Assembly: GCA_030077755.1 (NCBI GenBank)
Contig: JAQJZZ010000012.1
Coordinates: 992,001-1,056,000 of the forward strand
Direction of reading: 5' to 3'
Source of the DNA: Filosporella fistucella
Lineage: Eukaryota; Ascomycota; Leotiomycetes; Helotiales
DNA length: 64,000 nucleotides
Positions 11,801 through 22,378 of the stretch are shown one piece after another. The notes beneath the pieces are model-generated. The model had not been told where the DNA came from and searched no databases. It saw only the letters and a program-made list of their open reading frames with translations. Positions within the stretch are counted from its first letter, which is position 1, and every line of letters begins with the position of its first letter. Both the position numbers and the translations under genes were made by a program.

Positions 11801-12865
11801 GGACGTCTCAAGTATCGAGGCTGGCGCTAGAAGCTGTGTTTTCATATTATAAATCTTCTGGTCCTGACAATTCTGTTCGTACTTCCTTCCCTTCTGTCTC
11901 CAATTCTCTCTCATTACCATACTGACACAACTTAAAATCAGATCCACTCCGTCCTGAAATCCACACTTCTCCTCCACCTCTCTCAAACTACCACACTCCG
12001 TCCCATCCTCATCCACCCCTCCTCTCTCCCTTTCCTCCTCTCTTCCCTTTCCCTTCCCAATCCTACTCAACCACCAACTCTCGATTCCCAAAACACAACA
12101 TACTCCTCCCGCCTGCTGTCTCTCCAACTCAAAAAAGCTTCTTATACACTCTGTCGTTCCCTCTGCTCTAGCACACTCTCCGCACTAGAAAAGGTATTCC
12201 GTTCACGACAAAAAGAGTACTGGGGCGTAGCCTTCGCATCAGTACTCGTCTTATTAGTGTGTATAGAACAAATGATGATACTGGGAATGGATCACGTAGT
12301 CGCTGTTCGCTCTCGCGCAGAAAATGAAAAAGCGAACAACGGGGTCGAAGGCGAGAAAATTGGGACTATGGGAGTTGAAAAGGAAGAAGAAGAGACAGAG
12401 ATATTAGAAAGAGAGAGAGAACAGGCAAATAAGGATATGGAGAGAGTGAGTGGACAATTGACGTATATTTTCCACGCATTGTATAGAAGTACAGGCGCTT
12501 TATCTCTGCTGAGAGGGGAGTCAGGGTTTCAAGATCCTGTTTCTGTGTCGGCTAGGAACAGCAGGAAAGAAGAGAGAGAAGAGAGGTTGATATGGGAGAT
12601 TAGGAGGATTGGAGAAAGTGGTTCGTTTTCCCCCTCTCTATTTATTTCCGCCGATACTCCCACCTCTCCTTATCCGGTTGAAATTCAGAGCCAGAGAACT
12701 AATGGATATATAGGTCTCTTAGCGGAGAATCCTGTGCCTGTAAATGGACACGGAACCGGGGTTGGGAATGGGGATGGAGGAGAAGAGTACGCGAGTTTGG
12801 TATCGGGGGTGCTGGTGAGAAGGTTCTTGAGCAGTTTTATGGGCGGTGGTGGGGGGATGGTTTAG
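8900..12865 (+). CDS. Nine-exon protein with two Zn2Cys6-like clusters (C6 finger family)
   Basis: Predicted 1172 aa nuclear DNA-binding protein. Exons: 8900-9026, 9081-9158, 9214-9533, 9580-9703, 9750-10129, 10179-11225, 11274-11394, 11477-11874 and 11942-12865; all phases close. Cluster 1 (residues about 166-202) begins CLRCRILKKKC and has spacing C-x2-C-x6-C-x5-C-x2-C-x16-C. Cluster 2 (about 683-717) begins CWNCWVMKMPC with spacing C-x2-C-x6-C-x5-C-x2-C-x14-C. The long last spacer differs from the classical x6-8. Basic 'LTKKRPRSSS' and 'HRLKRSRTVSK' stretches precede cluster 1 and could be nuclear localisation signals. The region between the clusters is mostly helical. The C-terminus has low-complexity and E/R-rich segments; a hydrophobic patch (AFASVLVLLVCIEQMM) lies near 12230-12285. 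Intron 8 uses an unusual GTTCGT donor. Targets unknown. Confidence 0.75.
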
Positions 12866-12908
12866 GGAGGACATACGTTGCTATCATGGCTAGAAAAGAA
12901 CAATATTG

Positions 12909-12933
12909 ACAATATCGTCAATATCGTCAATCA
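12909..12933. repeat. Short imperfect tandem repeat in the 3' flank
   Basis: Roughly nine-base units of the type AATATCGTC repeated just downstream of the zinc-cluster gene stop. Probably a chance microsatellite-like repeat. Confidence 0.4.
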
Positions 12934-13028
12934 ACAATACACGAATCAAATACATTAAATCATTTCTCATTCATCCTTTAGCGCTTTATCTAGTACCTAT
13001 CTAGCAACACTTCCCCGCAGGAAGCAAT

Positions 13029-14949
13029 TTACTTCGTCTTCCCAGTCGGAATGCCAAAGAGCACAACCGGTTTTCCCTTCTCCGCCTTATCCACTCTAAA
13101 ATAACCTTTCCTCTCCAATTGGATAATCTCGTCTTCCTTCAGTTCCGCAACATTACAATCACAGTCCTGCAGTGTCATCTTCGCGCTGTCCTTATTCACA
13201 AAATCCTCCCAATTATCCTCTTCCTCGAGCTTATCTTTCGTAAACAAGTGGTCGAACTCCCAGACCTCGGCTTTGACTAGACTTTGGTCGGTGGATAGCC
13301 AGGTAACTTTCTTATCGGTCTTCTTGACGTCGCCTGCGAGGTGGAGCTCTAGGTCGATGGAGGTGATGGGAGAGGAACCGTGTATTTTGCGGACAAAGGC
13401 GTTGCCCCAGTTCATCAGTGTGATTTCCTCGCCTTCTTTGAAGAGGGCGACGTCTACTTGGTCGAGGATGAGGTTTTTGCTGAAGGCTACTCTCTTTTGG
13501 CCGATAGCAGGGTTTTTCCCGTGTTTAGGCTTGTCTTCGAAATATGGTGCATCTGGTCCGTTGGTTACGGTAGCTTTAACCTGTCCTTCCTCTTCAACTG
13601 CAGTATGTCTTGGTGCAATCGGATCGATTTCCTTCTTGTTTGACGCCCAGAAATTGGTCCAATCCATGACAACGATATTTCGACTTGGTCCTTGCTTCAA
13701 GATGAAATCTCGAAGAGCAGGAATAGTCATACCGTGTCTTCGTACACCTCTGATAGTAGGCATACGAGGATCATCCCAGCCCCAGACATCACCAGAATCT
13801 ACCAACTTGGTCAATTTTCGTTTCGACAGAACTGTTCGAATGAAGTTCATTCTGGCAAAATCCCACATGTGGACTTGACGAAGTTTAAGGGTATCAAGGA
13901 ACCACTGATATTGTGGATTGCGGTCTGTATACTCGGTTGTTCTCAGAGCATGTGTAACACCCTCCCATGAGTCAACGAGTGGGCAAGCGAAATCGTATGT
14001 TGGGTACATTTTCCAAGCAGTACCTGTCCGGTGATGTGGAACCTCAACATTACATCTGAAGATAACTGGATCTCTCATAGCTTTGTTTGGGTTGTCCACG
14101 GACATTTTTGCGCGAATGCAGAACTTCAATCCAACGTCGGATCCTGCCTTCATCTCCTCAAAAATGGCCAAGTTCTCCTCCACGGTCTTCTCGCGATTCT
14201 TGCTCGCAATTCCCTTCATTCTCTCATCTCTCATAGTCTCTTGATCGGTATCATCTGCGTATGCTTTTCCTAACTTGATAATCTCAATGCCAGATTCGTA
14301 CAATTTTTGAAGCCAGTCACTTGTGAAACTTGTCTTGTCAGGTTTGATACCAACAAGAGCAAGATCCTCAATAATCGAGTCTTGGTACTCTTGCTTCTCT
14401 TTCGAAGGATTTGTGTCATCGAAACGTAACAGTAGGGTACCTTTGTACAGCTCGTGTGCGAAGTAATCGTTTAGAAGGGCGGCTTTAATGTGTCCAATGT
14501 GAAGGTATCCACTGTGACGGGTTAGTAGACTTCTGTAACTTTGAGATTTATACATACGATGGCTCAGGTGGGAATCTGGTAACGACTCCCTTCTCAACAT
14601 CCTGCAAGGCCATATTATAGCTTGCACCAGCCTTGCTTGCAGCGGCCTTCTTAGCTCTCTCAGCTTCATCTTTGGCCTTGACCTCCTCTTGAATCTCAGG
14701 ATGTGTTGCCTCGATATAGCTGTACCATCGTCCGAGATTTGGTAGCACCCCTCTCTTCAGGAATGCGATTGCCACTTTGTTCGTGCGAATGGTGATCCAT
14801 AGTTTGGTATCAGCCTCGCTGATCGAGTACCCATCAACATACGTTCGCAGAACCAAATGTTTATCGAGAGCAATGAGATGCGGCTCAATAGCTTTGAAAT
14901 CTGGCGCAGCCAGACTCGTCGCAAGCTTAGACAAGTCCTCAGTCTTCAT
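13029..14949 (-). CDS. Glutamyl-tRNA synthetase, cytosolic
   Basis: Class I aminoacyl-tRNA synthetase that charges tRNA-Glu with glutamate for cytosolic translation. Two exons (14949-14558 and 14511-13029) flank a 46 bp intron (GTATGT...CACAG, CTAAC branch), giving 624 aa. The intron falls inside the active-site signature. The spliced frame reads '[20 protein letters not shown]', with HIGH. The second class I signature appears as 'VLSKRKLTKLV' (KMSKS type). The N-terminal ~110 residues match the GST-like arm that eukaryotic enzymes use to dock on Arc1p-like cofactors. The C-terminal half has the eukaryotic/archaeal GlnRS-like beta-barrel anticodon domain ('LERKGYFRVDKAEKGKPVVL'). Start chosen at 14949 (ACAAAATG context); an in-frame ATG at 14991 would add 14 residues. 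Divergent from mitochondrial L1 across 176 bp. Confidence 0.95.
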
Positions 14950-15125
14950 TTTGTTTATGATGTGAGTAATTGGGATTTGAAGGAGGGGCATGAAATTTGT
15001 AGTGGGGTTTGTGTTGACTCAGGTAGGTGCGAGCAGGGGTACTTGACACTAGTCCCAGAAGTGTTAGTTCGGTATTCACATCTTGCGATTTCTTGAGCTT
15101 CACTCGAATTCATCATATTCACGCA
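14950..15125. promoter_or_regulatory. Compact divergent promoter, GluRS / mitoribosomal L1
   Basis: Only 176 bases separate the start codons of two translation genes transcribed in opposite directions, so the core promoters and both leaders must overlap here. I see no clean TATA box, as expected for housekeeping genes. Confidence 0.6.
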
Positions 15126-16113
15126 ATGGCGACAGCAAGGCCATGTCTTGCTCAATTGAGCAGGGTATGCTTATTCTCCCCGCGACCTTCACCAATATCT
15201 GCGAGGCTCCTCAGCACAACCACGCCCCTGAGTGCAGCTAAGAAAATCGTCTCAAAGAAGGAGAAAGCCAAAACCCAAACAAATGTATCAAAATACAAGA
15301 AGAAGAAGGGAGAAGAGTCAGGGAAGAAAAAGAAGACGAGAACGACATATCACCAATATGATATGAAGGATGCAGAGATGTTCACCCTATGTGATGCTAT
15401 GAGGTATGTATTCTTGCTCCTATTTTGGCCTCACATCTAATTGTCACAGATACATAAGGGCATTTGAAGTCGGGCAGAAGCCAACATCTGTAAAATACGA
15501 AATGGCTGTCAAATTCAAATCATTGAAGAACGGCCCGGTCATTCGAAATAGACTACGGTTACCTCACCCGGTCAAAACAGATATCAGAATATGCGTTATC
15601 TGCCCTCCAGATTCGATTTATGCCCAGCAGGCAAAAGCAGCTGGCGCAACACTAGTTGGAGAGGAGGAGATATTCGAGGCTGTGAAAGATGGAAAGATAG
15701 AGTTTGACCGATGTATTTGCCAGACGGATTCGTTGGAGAAGATGAACAAGGCTCAGTTGGGAAGAATTCTTGGTCCCAGAGGCTTGATGCCAAGTTCGAA
15801 AATGGGAACGGTTGTGAAGGATCCCGCCTCGGTGTTGAAAGATTTGATTGGAGGTGCTGAGTACAGAGAACGTCTGGGAGTGGTGAGGATGGCTATTGGG
15901 CAACTGGGTTTCACACCCGAAGAGATGCAAAGGAACGTCAAGACGTTTATTGACGCAGTGAAGAAGGATATGGCACACTTGAGTGATAGGATTAATAAGG
16001 AGTTGGCCGAAGTGGTATTGAGTTCTACGAACTCGCCAGGGTTTCCACTGAACGGCGAGTTCATTGCAGCGGATTCTCCCATCACTTCGAGGGATTTGTC
16101 AACATCATCATAG
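15126..16113 (+). CDS. Mitochondrial large-subunit ribosomal protein L1 (uL1m)
   Basis: Component of the L1 stalk of the mitochondrial ribosome. Exons 15126-15403 and 15450-16113 (46 bp intron, GTATGT...CACAG) give 313 aa. The N-terminus is a basic, serine-rich mitochondrial presequence (MATARPCLAQLSRVCLFSPR...), followed by a lysine-rich linker. The L1 fold follows, with the family signature 'LGRILGPRGLMPSSKMGTVV' around residue 200. Bacterial-type L1 is about 230 aa, so the extra length is the presequence and linker. The 3' end converges on COG2 with only 77 bases between stop codons. Confidence 0.93.
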
Positions 16114-16190
16114 AGCGATTGTAGATTAGATGTAAAATATTCATTTGTCCTGGTATCCTTCAACTCCAACGCTATGCTTCACTTTTGATG

Positions 16191-17048
16191 CTATTGCTTT
16201 AAGTCTTTGAGAACTTTGACAGCCTCACTATTTGCGCCGAGGTCTCGATAGATACTCAAAATCTTAATTAGCCTTGTCTTACCTCCTTCACTCGTTCCAG
16301 CTTGCTTCAACGCTGTGCTCAGATCAAGGAGAATCGTGTTCCGTACTCGTTGTATTCGAGAGTCCTGGGCAACAATAAAAGGATGGCTGTGACCAATATT
16401 TGCACACAGTATCTCAACATGTCGACAATCCGTCACAAGCCTTTGAAGCTTCTTCGTACTTGTCCCACCGACCGCACCATCAGCTACGAGATCATCCTCA
16501 TCCTCGTCTTCATCACTTGAGCTCCAAGAATCCTCTTCAGCTCCATTGACTGTCAGGCCCAAAGAAGCAACCATCAATCTGTCCTCGAGCTCTTCCAATC
16601 TGGCATCAACTTCCAATAACTTCCTGCCTACAGCAATCTCCTTGCTGATCTCCTTCTTCTCACTCAAAAGTCCTTGAACTTCAAATTTCCTCTCCCTAAC
16701 TTTCAGTCTGACGTCCTCCACACCTCTCCTGAACCCCAGTAAGCCCACTCTCACATCCTCAACCTTCTCTTCACCCCCTTTCAGATCTGACCCTAGGCTC
16801 AAAAACTGCTCATAATTCGTGTTCACAAGATCCAGGAGCTCTTTAGATAATGCTTGAGACCGTTCCCGGAGATCAGAACGTAAGTCTTCGAGCGTTTGAT
16901 GCCGATCAGACAGAGTGGAGAGGTATGTCGGGGCGTCGAAATCTGGTGCCAGGAAATCGCTTCGGGGGAGAGCTTCTGGGTAAGGGAGGTTGTCTTCGTC
17001 GTCTGAGGAGATGCTGCCTGAGCCTCCACCAAAATAGAATTTACTCAT
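16191..17048 (-). CDS. COG2: Conserved oligomeric Golgi complex subunit 2
   Basis: Subunit of lobe A of the COG tethering complex, which acts in retrograde vesicle traffic at the Golgi. Single exon, 285 aa, close to the length of short fungal COG2. The N-terminal region ('LPYPEALPRSDFLAPDFDAP', then 'LSTLSDRHQTLEDLRSDLRE') matches the COG2 N-terminal domain, and residues 45-180 form heptad-rich coiled coil. An acidic D/E run sits near residue 185. Start chosen at 17048 (MSKFYFGGG); an in-frame ATG at 17117 would add 23 residues lacking family character. It is divergent from hapX across 500 bases. Confidence 0.9.
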   Translation of the reverse strand: MSKFYFGGGSGSISSDDEDNLPYPEALPRSDFLAPDFDAPTYLSTLSDRHQTLEDLRSDLRERSQALSKELLDLVNTNYEQFLSLGSDLKGGEEKVEDVRVGLLGFRRGVEDVRLKVRERKFEVQGLLSEKKEISKEIAVGRKLLEVDARLEELEDRLMVASLGLTVNGAEEDSWSSSDEDEDEDDLVADGAVGGTSTKKLQRLVTDCRHVEILCANIGHSHPFIVAQDSRIQRVRNTILLDLSTALKQAGTSEGGKTRLIKILSIYRDLGANSEAVKVLKDLKQ

Positions 17049-17267
17049 CCTGTTCAATGGATTTGAATCTTGCAGTACTTTCTCTCTCTCAGAGTAATTT
17101 CTTAACCCACAATGCAATGACTTGAATCCGTCACGTGTAGCTTCCGAATCGTATTCGTCTCTGTTGGTCTCAATATCCGGCAGTTACATAAGAGTCAGCT
17201 TCAGAATGTGCTCTTGCCAAGGTCGACTCCTCTCCCAGGGTCCACTGCTAACGGAATAATGGCCGTG

Positions 17268-17272
17268 ATTGG
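17268..17272 (-). promoter_or_regulatory. CCAAT box (minus strand) in the hapX upstream region
   Basis: CCAAT pentamer on the minus strand, within CATCCAATCACG, about 277 bases upstream of hapX. HapX is the partner of the CCAAT-binding complex, so a CCAAT box here would allow CBC control of its own gene. The motif is short and could occur by chance. Confidence 0.4.
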
Positions 17273-17376
17273 ATGTGATGAGGTGATAAATTCAGTCCGA
17301 CCTCGCTCCATCGCCCGACTCGGACCCGAGAAAGTGCTAGCTCTTCGCACTAACATAATCTAATCTGATCGAGATG

Positions 17377-17385
17377 ATCTGATAA
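17377..17385 (+). promoter_or_regulatory. SreA-type GATA site upstream of hapX
   Basis: ATCTGATAA matches exactly the ATCWGATAA consensus known for fungal iron-responsive GATA repressors (SreA/Sre1/Urbs1). It lies about 164 bases before the hapX start codon. In Aspergillus, SreA represses hapX when iron is plentiful, so this site fits the same loop. Confidence 0.6.
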
Positions 17386-17548
17386 GTTTGATCAATCTCT
17401 TCCACACTCCCAAACGTCCCCTCCCTCGCTCTTGTTCTCTCAGCTCTGCACAACCACCTCTACTGGTTAAACTACGATCGAAGGTGGTCTGCCCACTCGT
17501 TGTTGATTGTACAGAGTCACACCACGTTCTCACGACTCGCTTTGAACC

Positions 17549-19123
17549 ATGTCCTCGCCTGCAGTATCAACGCCGTCGTCTGCAGGCTCTCCAGCTGCTC
17601 TCTTGCCGGCTCCTCACCCTCTAGCAATCAAGCCTCTCGGCTCCTCAACAATGAATAATATTGTCGCTGGTTCAGGAATGGGGACTCCAACTTTAATGAC
17701 GAGAAAGGAATGGGTGATACCGCCACGACCGAAGCCTGGTCGCAAACCTGCGACGGATACCCCGCCTACCAAACGAAAGGCACAAAACAGAGCTGCCCAG
17801 CGGGCATTCAGAGAGCGGAGGGCGGCCAGAGTTGGGGAATTAGAAGAGCAGTTGGATGAAGTGAAGGAGGAACATCAGAAGCAAGAAGCAGACTTACGGA
17901 ACAAGCTCTCGAGGCTTGAAGCAGATGTGGAAAGATTTAGTGGCGAGATACAGTCATGGAGATTACGTTGTGAGACTCTAGATCGCATAGCGGAGTACGA
18001 GAGAGGCCAGAGAGAGTATGAAAGGGGGGAGAAAGAGAAAGCTTTGGCTGAATTGGCATATCTACGGCACGGTGCTCAAACGACCAGTACAGATGCTGTT
18101 CCACTTCCTCCAAGGCACCTTCGTCAGCAGGAGAAAGCATCACAATCACAACAACAGGCGCCATCACAGCAATACAACTATACCCAGGAACCAACCACTA
18201 CACTTGGTTGTGGCGATTGCACATCTACGGCTAATTGCGCTTGTGTAGAGACAGCATTGGCTATATCTACAGCGGGTTGTGGAGGATGTACACCTGATAC
18301 TCATTGTGAGTGTCTAGAGGCAACTATCAAGGCAGTGGGTGAAATGCCCATCATGACTGCCGCGGAGTTGAAGAGAGCACATTCTCCTTCTAATGAGCAA
18401 GCCGAGAAGCGTCAACGTCAATCAGAACCATCTACACCGCTCGAGGTCGATTTTACAGCACAATTTGCATCTAGGCCTGTTCAGCCAGAACCCATCATTC
18501 AGCCTTTAGCTAGAAATTCAGGAGAGTCATGTGGTTTCTGTGAAGAAGGTACATATTGTATGTGTGCTGAGGCTGCTGCCAACAATGCTCAAGAACGAGA
18601 AAATCGACTTGCTCCCCTTCTTAATGAAGTCACACCTCCACCGTCAGACACTGATGTTGATGGAAGCCTTGCCAAGCTACCTTCACTTCAGCCCAATGCT
18701 ATGCATCGCCCAATTGCTCGCCCGGCTCCTGCGAATTCTTGTGTCAATGGTCCAGGTACATGTCAACAGTGTCAGTCGGATCCAAAGTCCGGCCTATTCT
18801 GTCGTTCTCTTGCAGCGATGCGAGCAGCTGGTAACGCACCACCTGATGGATGCTGTGGTGGAAATGCAAATGGAGGTGGTTGTTGCAAGACAACTCCAGC
18901 TGCTGCCCCTTCTCAACCTCCTCCCAGCTTGTCATGTGCAGAAACCTACAAAACACTGGCGGGGCACAAGAATTTTGATCAAGCTAGTGATGAACTCAAT
19001 ACCTGGCTTGGTAGGCTTCATGCTACTCCACCATCCCATCCTGGTAGAGCTCCTATGGAAGTCGAAGCAGCGAGTGTTATGGGGGTATTGAAGTTATTTG
19101 ACAGACGATTTGGACGTGGTTGA
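17549..19123 (+). CDS. hapX: HapX-type bZIP iron regulator
   Basis: Transcription factor that works with the CCAAT-binding complex to repress iron-consuming pathways and activate uptake during iron starvation, and senses iron through cysteine-rich regions. Single exon, 524 aa. A CBC-binding domain lies at about residues 51-68 (RKEWVIPPRPKPGRKP). The bZIP basic region is at 75-95 (KRKAQNRAAQRAFRERR) with coiled coil to about 175. Four cysteine-rich regions follow: CGDCTSTANCAC (221-232), CGGCTPDTHCEC (244-255), CGFCEEGTYCMC (328-339) and CQQCQSDPKSGLFC (405-418). A CC-rich patch (CCGGNANGGGCC) lies near residue 434. All HapX hallmarks are present and intact. The upstream GATA and CCAAT sites fit known regulation. 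Confidence 0.95.
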   Translation: MSSPAVSTPSSAGSPAALLPAPHPLAIKPLGSSTMNNIVAGSGMGTPTLMTRKEWVIPPRPKPGRKPATDTPPTKRKAQNRAAQRAFRERRAARVGELEEQLDEVKEEHQKQEADLRNKLSRLEADVERFSGEIQSWRLRCETLDRIAEYERGQREYERGEKEKALAELAYLRHGAQTTSTDAVPLPPRHLRQQEKASQSQQQAPSQQYNYTQEPTTTLGCGDCTSTANCACVETALAISTAGCGGCTPDTHCECLEATIKAVGEMPIMTAAELKRAHSPSNEQAEKRQRQSEPSTPLEVDFTAQFASRPVQPEPIIQPLARNSGESCGFCEEGTYCMCAEAAANNAQERENRLAPLLNEVTPPPSDTDVDGSLAKLPSLQPNAMHRPIARPAPANSCVNGPGTCQQCQSDPKSGLFCRSLAAMRAAGNAPPDGCCGGNANGGGCCKTTPAAAPSQPPPSLSCAETYKTLAGHKNFDQASDELNTWLGRLHATPPSHPGRAPMEVEAASVMGVLKLFDRRFGRG

Positions 19124-19938
19124 GGCTCATTGTGGTGAAGGATATGTATATATTACATGTTGGAAATTACAACCAGGCCATTGTCTTCGATCCTCGAAAT
19201 CATGGATTTTAGGACCATTTGCTCAATTGAGCACTACAGCCTCGTAGCTGAAAGTAAAGGAATCAGGACGGCGGCGCACCCCGCTTACTGACCTGGTGTT
19301 TGATGGAGTATATAGGACATGATTATGTAGATACAGCTTTTAGCCAATGAATGCACATACCTCTTACACCAAGCAATCAATGTACTAGCAACTTGTGATA
19401 CATTATACCCAGTTCCAAAGTCTACAAAATGCCATTTTTCGTCTCATCAACACGGCATCTCCGCTTTCCAAAATTCGGCACAATTGACAGACCTACCTGT
19501 TGATCCCCTCCTAAAGCTTATCTCCCCCACGTGCTCGCTTCCACCCTACCACACCTTCTCCATCCAGCCTAGAAGGCACGTCCGAACCTGCATCTCCAGT
19601 CTAGCAGATACCAACATGCCTTTCCTGGATAAGGTACACTTATGATCTCATTGTTCCGCTGTGGAAGGTAGGAACATGCCTAAATGAGTGGTTCTGGCTA
19701 GTCGCCAATTGGAGGTACGAGGGACCTGTGGTACAGAGAGCTTTCGTTTGCTGATCGGTTTGGGATGGCAGGGAAGCTCGGTGGGCAGATGTGGAGGGGG
19801 AGGGGGGTATATAGATGCTTGATTCCTAGCTGCTTTTTATCTTTTGGATTTTTTGTTGTTCTTGTACTGTTCCTTGTTTATCAGCTTCCAAGCTTTGGGT
19901 TGCTTTGTACTTTCGACAGGACACACACTTCAGCCGAG
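19124..19938. other. Intergenic hapX-RNase T2
   Basis: 3' flank of hapX and promoter of the RNase gene. A TATA-like TATATAG lies at about 19807-19813, roughly 125 bases before the RNase start. Nothing else recognised. Confidence 0.4.
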
Positions 19939-21103
19939 ATGTTTTCCGGTAAAGCTTCAATTGCAGCTGCTGTGCTCGGTGGAGCTTCAGTCGCGACAGC
20001 AAGTTTATATGGTCAGAGTACTCTGAATCATACTTGCATTCTCCGTATTGCTCCTTCCCCATTATCTATTCGTTGCTAACACAGCCAGGCCCAAATATCC
20101 TCTCCTGCTCTCCTCTCGCGCAGCCAAATCTCACAGATACTTGCTGTACTGAAACATATGGAGGTCTTGTCCTCAGCACCCAATTCTGGTCTACATATAC
20201 TGGTCTCGAGTCCTCCGGACAGGTTCTACCGAAGGATACATGGACGCTTCATGGGCTTTGGCCTGATTTCTGTAATGGCAGCTACACGCAATATTGTGAT
20301 CTGAGTAGGCAGTATGATCCGCTCCCTTCACCTAACACTACGACCGGTACGCCTTCTGGAAAACCAGTTCTACCGTACACTGGACCGAGTATCGGTACAT
20401 TTCTGGAACCATTTGGGAAGTTTGATTTATGTAAGTCTATCTTTTCCCTCGATCTATAAGCTCCGAGGAGCTTCTATCAACAAATTATCTTCAATTATAC
20501 ATTACGTCATCTTCTGACATAATGCTAGTATCATACATGTCCAAATACTGGATCGCTCAAGCGCAACCCAACGGCGACTTCTGGGGCCACGAGTTCAGCA
20601 AACACGCAACCTGTTTCTCTACCTTCGACGTTCCTTGCTATGGCCCACAGTACAAAGAGCATGAGGAAGTAGTTGATTTCTTTGAGACGGCTGTGGGGTA
20701 TTATGAGAACCTGCCTACATATGGATGGTTAAGTGCAAAGGGAATCAAGCCGAGTAATAGTACCAGCCTTAGTCTGGGATCTCTACAAAGTGCGTTGATG
20801 GAGGGATTTGGTGCTGTGCCTTACATTGGAGTAAGTGTTTTTCCTGGTTTAGAAAGGTAGCATACTGATATATTTCAGTGCTCTGGACCTCGATTCAACG
20901 AAACTAGCGCAGGGAATGGAACGACTGATAATGGACGTACCATTTTGTCTGAAGTGTGGTATTATTATCACGTTTACGGTCGGGTTCAGAGGGGCCAGGG
21001 ACTTCCGGTCAATGCAAGCATTAATGGAGGCAGCGTGAGTAATTGTGCTAAGGCATCTGGTGCTCTGAAGTATCCTGAGCGAAGTGTGGGGAGTGAGAAA
21101 TGA
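19939..21103 (+). CDS. Secreted ribonuclease T2
   Basis: Extracellular or vacuolar endoribonuclease that cleaves RNA through 2',3'-cyclic phosphates. Exons 19939-20011, 20089-20430, 20529-20830 and 20879-21103 give 313 aa. It has a signal peptide (MFSGKASIAAAVLGGASVAT). Both catalytic signatures are visible: CAS I as 'WTLHGLWPDFC' and CAS II as 'GHEFSKHATC', supplying the catalytic histidines, glutamate and lysine. Cysteines expected for the fungal disulfides (CCTE, CNGSY, CSGPRF) are present, and several N-x-S/T sites suggest glycosylation. The first intron has an unusual GTCAGA donor but the phase fits. An in-frame upstream ATG at 19765 would bury the signal peptide and is rejected. Single-domain form; no C-terminal extension. 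Confidence 0.93.
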
Positions 21104-21540
21104 ATTACAATAATCATGTAGGATTGCTTGAAATATATATAGCTTTGCCCCAGTTATCTTTCGGAATCAATGGAAAACAATCCGCCGTCCTCTCTGCCAA
21201 ATATCTGTGTCATGAACTCTCATGCTGAAATTAAGCTTCTAGCAAGCCAATTGCCCGAATGAAAGCACTCGCATAGCTTTCAGACCTCGAGTTGACCAGC
21301 TAGCATCCAGAATAAATCCCATAGCTTGAATAAAGTAGAGAACTATTGATTCAGCCAAGTAGGAAGCGCTTCACTTGTCCGGATTAAACAGTCTGAATAT
21401 CCCAGCCGATACGCTCAATATTCGTAATTCATTGTCTCGCAGCAGAATCACCTATCCTTACAAAAGCCCTCCTCTCATCCCCGTTCCCTACTCTCCACCA
21501 CACACTCCTCCTATCTTTTCTTCCTAGCCTATTTACTCAT
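21104..21540. other. Intergenic, convergent 3' flanks
   Basis: Between the converging stop codons of RNase T2 and the LCL2-like gene. Nothing recognised. Confidence 0.4.
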
Positions 21541-22096
21541 TTATAACAACCCCTTCCTCGCCAACTCGACTTTCCTCGCCGCCTCGCCGGCCTTAAATCC
21601 CCCTTTACTGACACAAATCGCTTTCCCATCGCCCAACTCAAATTTCTCTTCGTAGATGGGGTGAGGACAGGGACAGTGGTGGGGGAAATGGACACAGGCT
21701 AGGGTGTCGGGACAGAGGTAATTGCTGCAATGTGCTGTGGAGAGTTAGTGTTTACTCTGAATTGAATTTGGGAATTTGGGTGCTGGGAGTGAGACTGGGG
21801 AGAGGGAAACAGAGGCTTTATAGGGCTGACTGATTGGATTGGAAAGATAACAGAATAATTGGCTAAAAAGAGGAAAACAGAAGGGGAAACACAGAGAAGG
21901 ATAGGAAGAGAGGAGGCTTCATACCATTCTCATAATTCTGCTGATACCACGCCGAATCACTCGGTACATTCTGCGGTTCCTGTCTATGCTGCTGCTGTTG
22001 TTGCCCATTGAACATCTGTTCAAAGAACTGGAATTGTGCTTGCGCTGCGCCGATAATGAAGACGAGCGCTGCTGCTATCACTATGAAGCGTGGCAT
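21541..22096 (-). CDS. LCL2-like protein (long chronological lifespan protein 2 family)
   Basis: Small secretory-pathway protein of the LCL2 family, linked in yeast to lifespan and ER-associated functions. Exons 22096-21925 and 21734-21541 give 121 aa. It has a signal peptide ([20 protein letters not shown]) and a Q-rich linker. The cysteine core '[20 protein letters not shown]' followed by '[20 protein letters not shown]' is the diagnostic LCL2 motif. The intron (21924-21735, 190 bp) begins GTATGA and ends CCACAG. Divergent from mitoribosomal L27, with 282 bases between start codons. Confidence 0.9.
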
Positions 22097-22378
22097 TTTT
22101 GCGCCTGTAGCTTTTCCGTCTCTGTTTTTGGTGCGTACTCTTGCGGAGGTTTAACAGCTATTCGACAGGATTGGCTAGGAGTGTATGCAACGATTGTATG
22201 AGAATTGGAAAGAAGAAGAGGTGTTAAGCACAAAAAGTAAGTAGGAGGGGTCTAACTGGACAGGTGGAGCAAATTCCATATCACGTGCCTCAGCACACCC
22301 CTGTCAATCTACTCTCCAAAGAACCTCACCTCAATAATATTTCCTTCCTCAGCTCTTCCAGCTCAGCATCCGCCCACA

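Larger units (their letters stand above)
17049..17548. promoter_or_regulatory. Divergent upstream region COG2 / hapX
   Basis: 500 bases holding both promoters. Visible elements are an inverted CCAAT box (ATTGG, 17268-17272) and a GATA-factor site (17377-17385), listed separately. The last 150 bases before hapX are CT-rich leader. Confidence 0.6.

Noticed and set aside
13273..13878. 201-codon open frame opposite the GluRS gene
   Set aside because: Antisense shadow of a well-conserved coding exon; no independent protein features.
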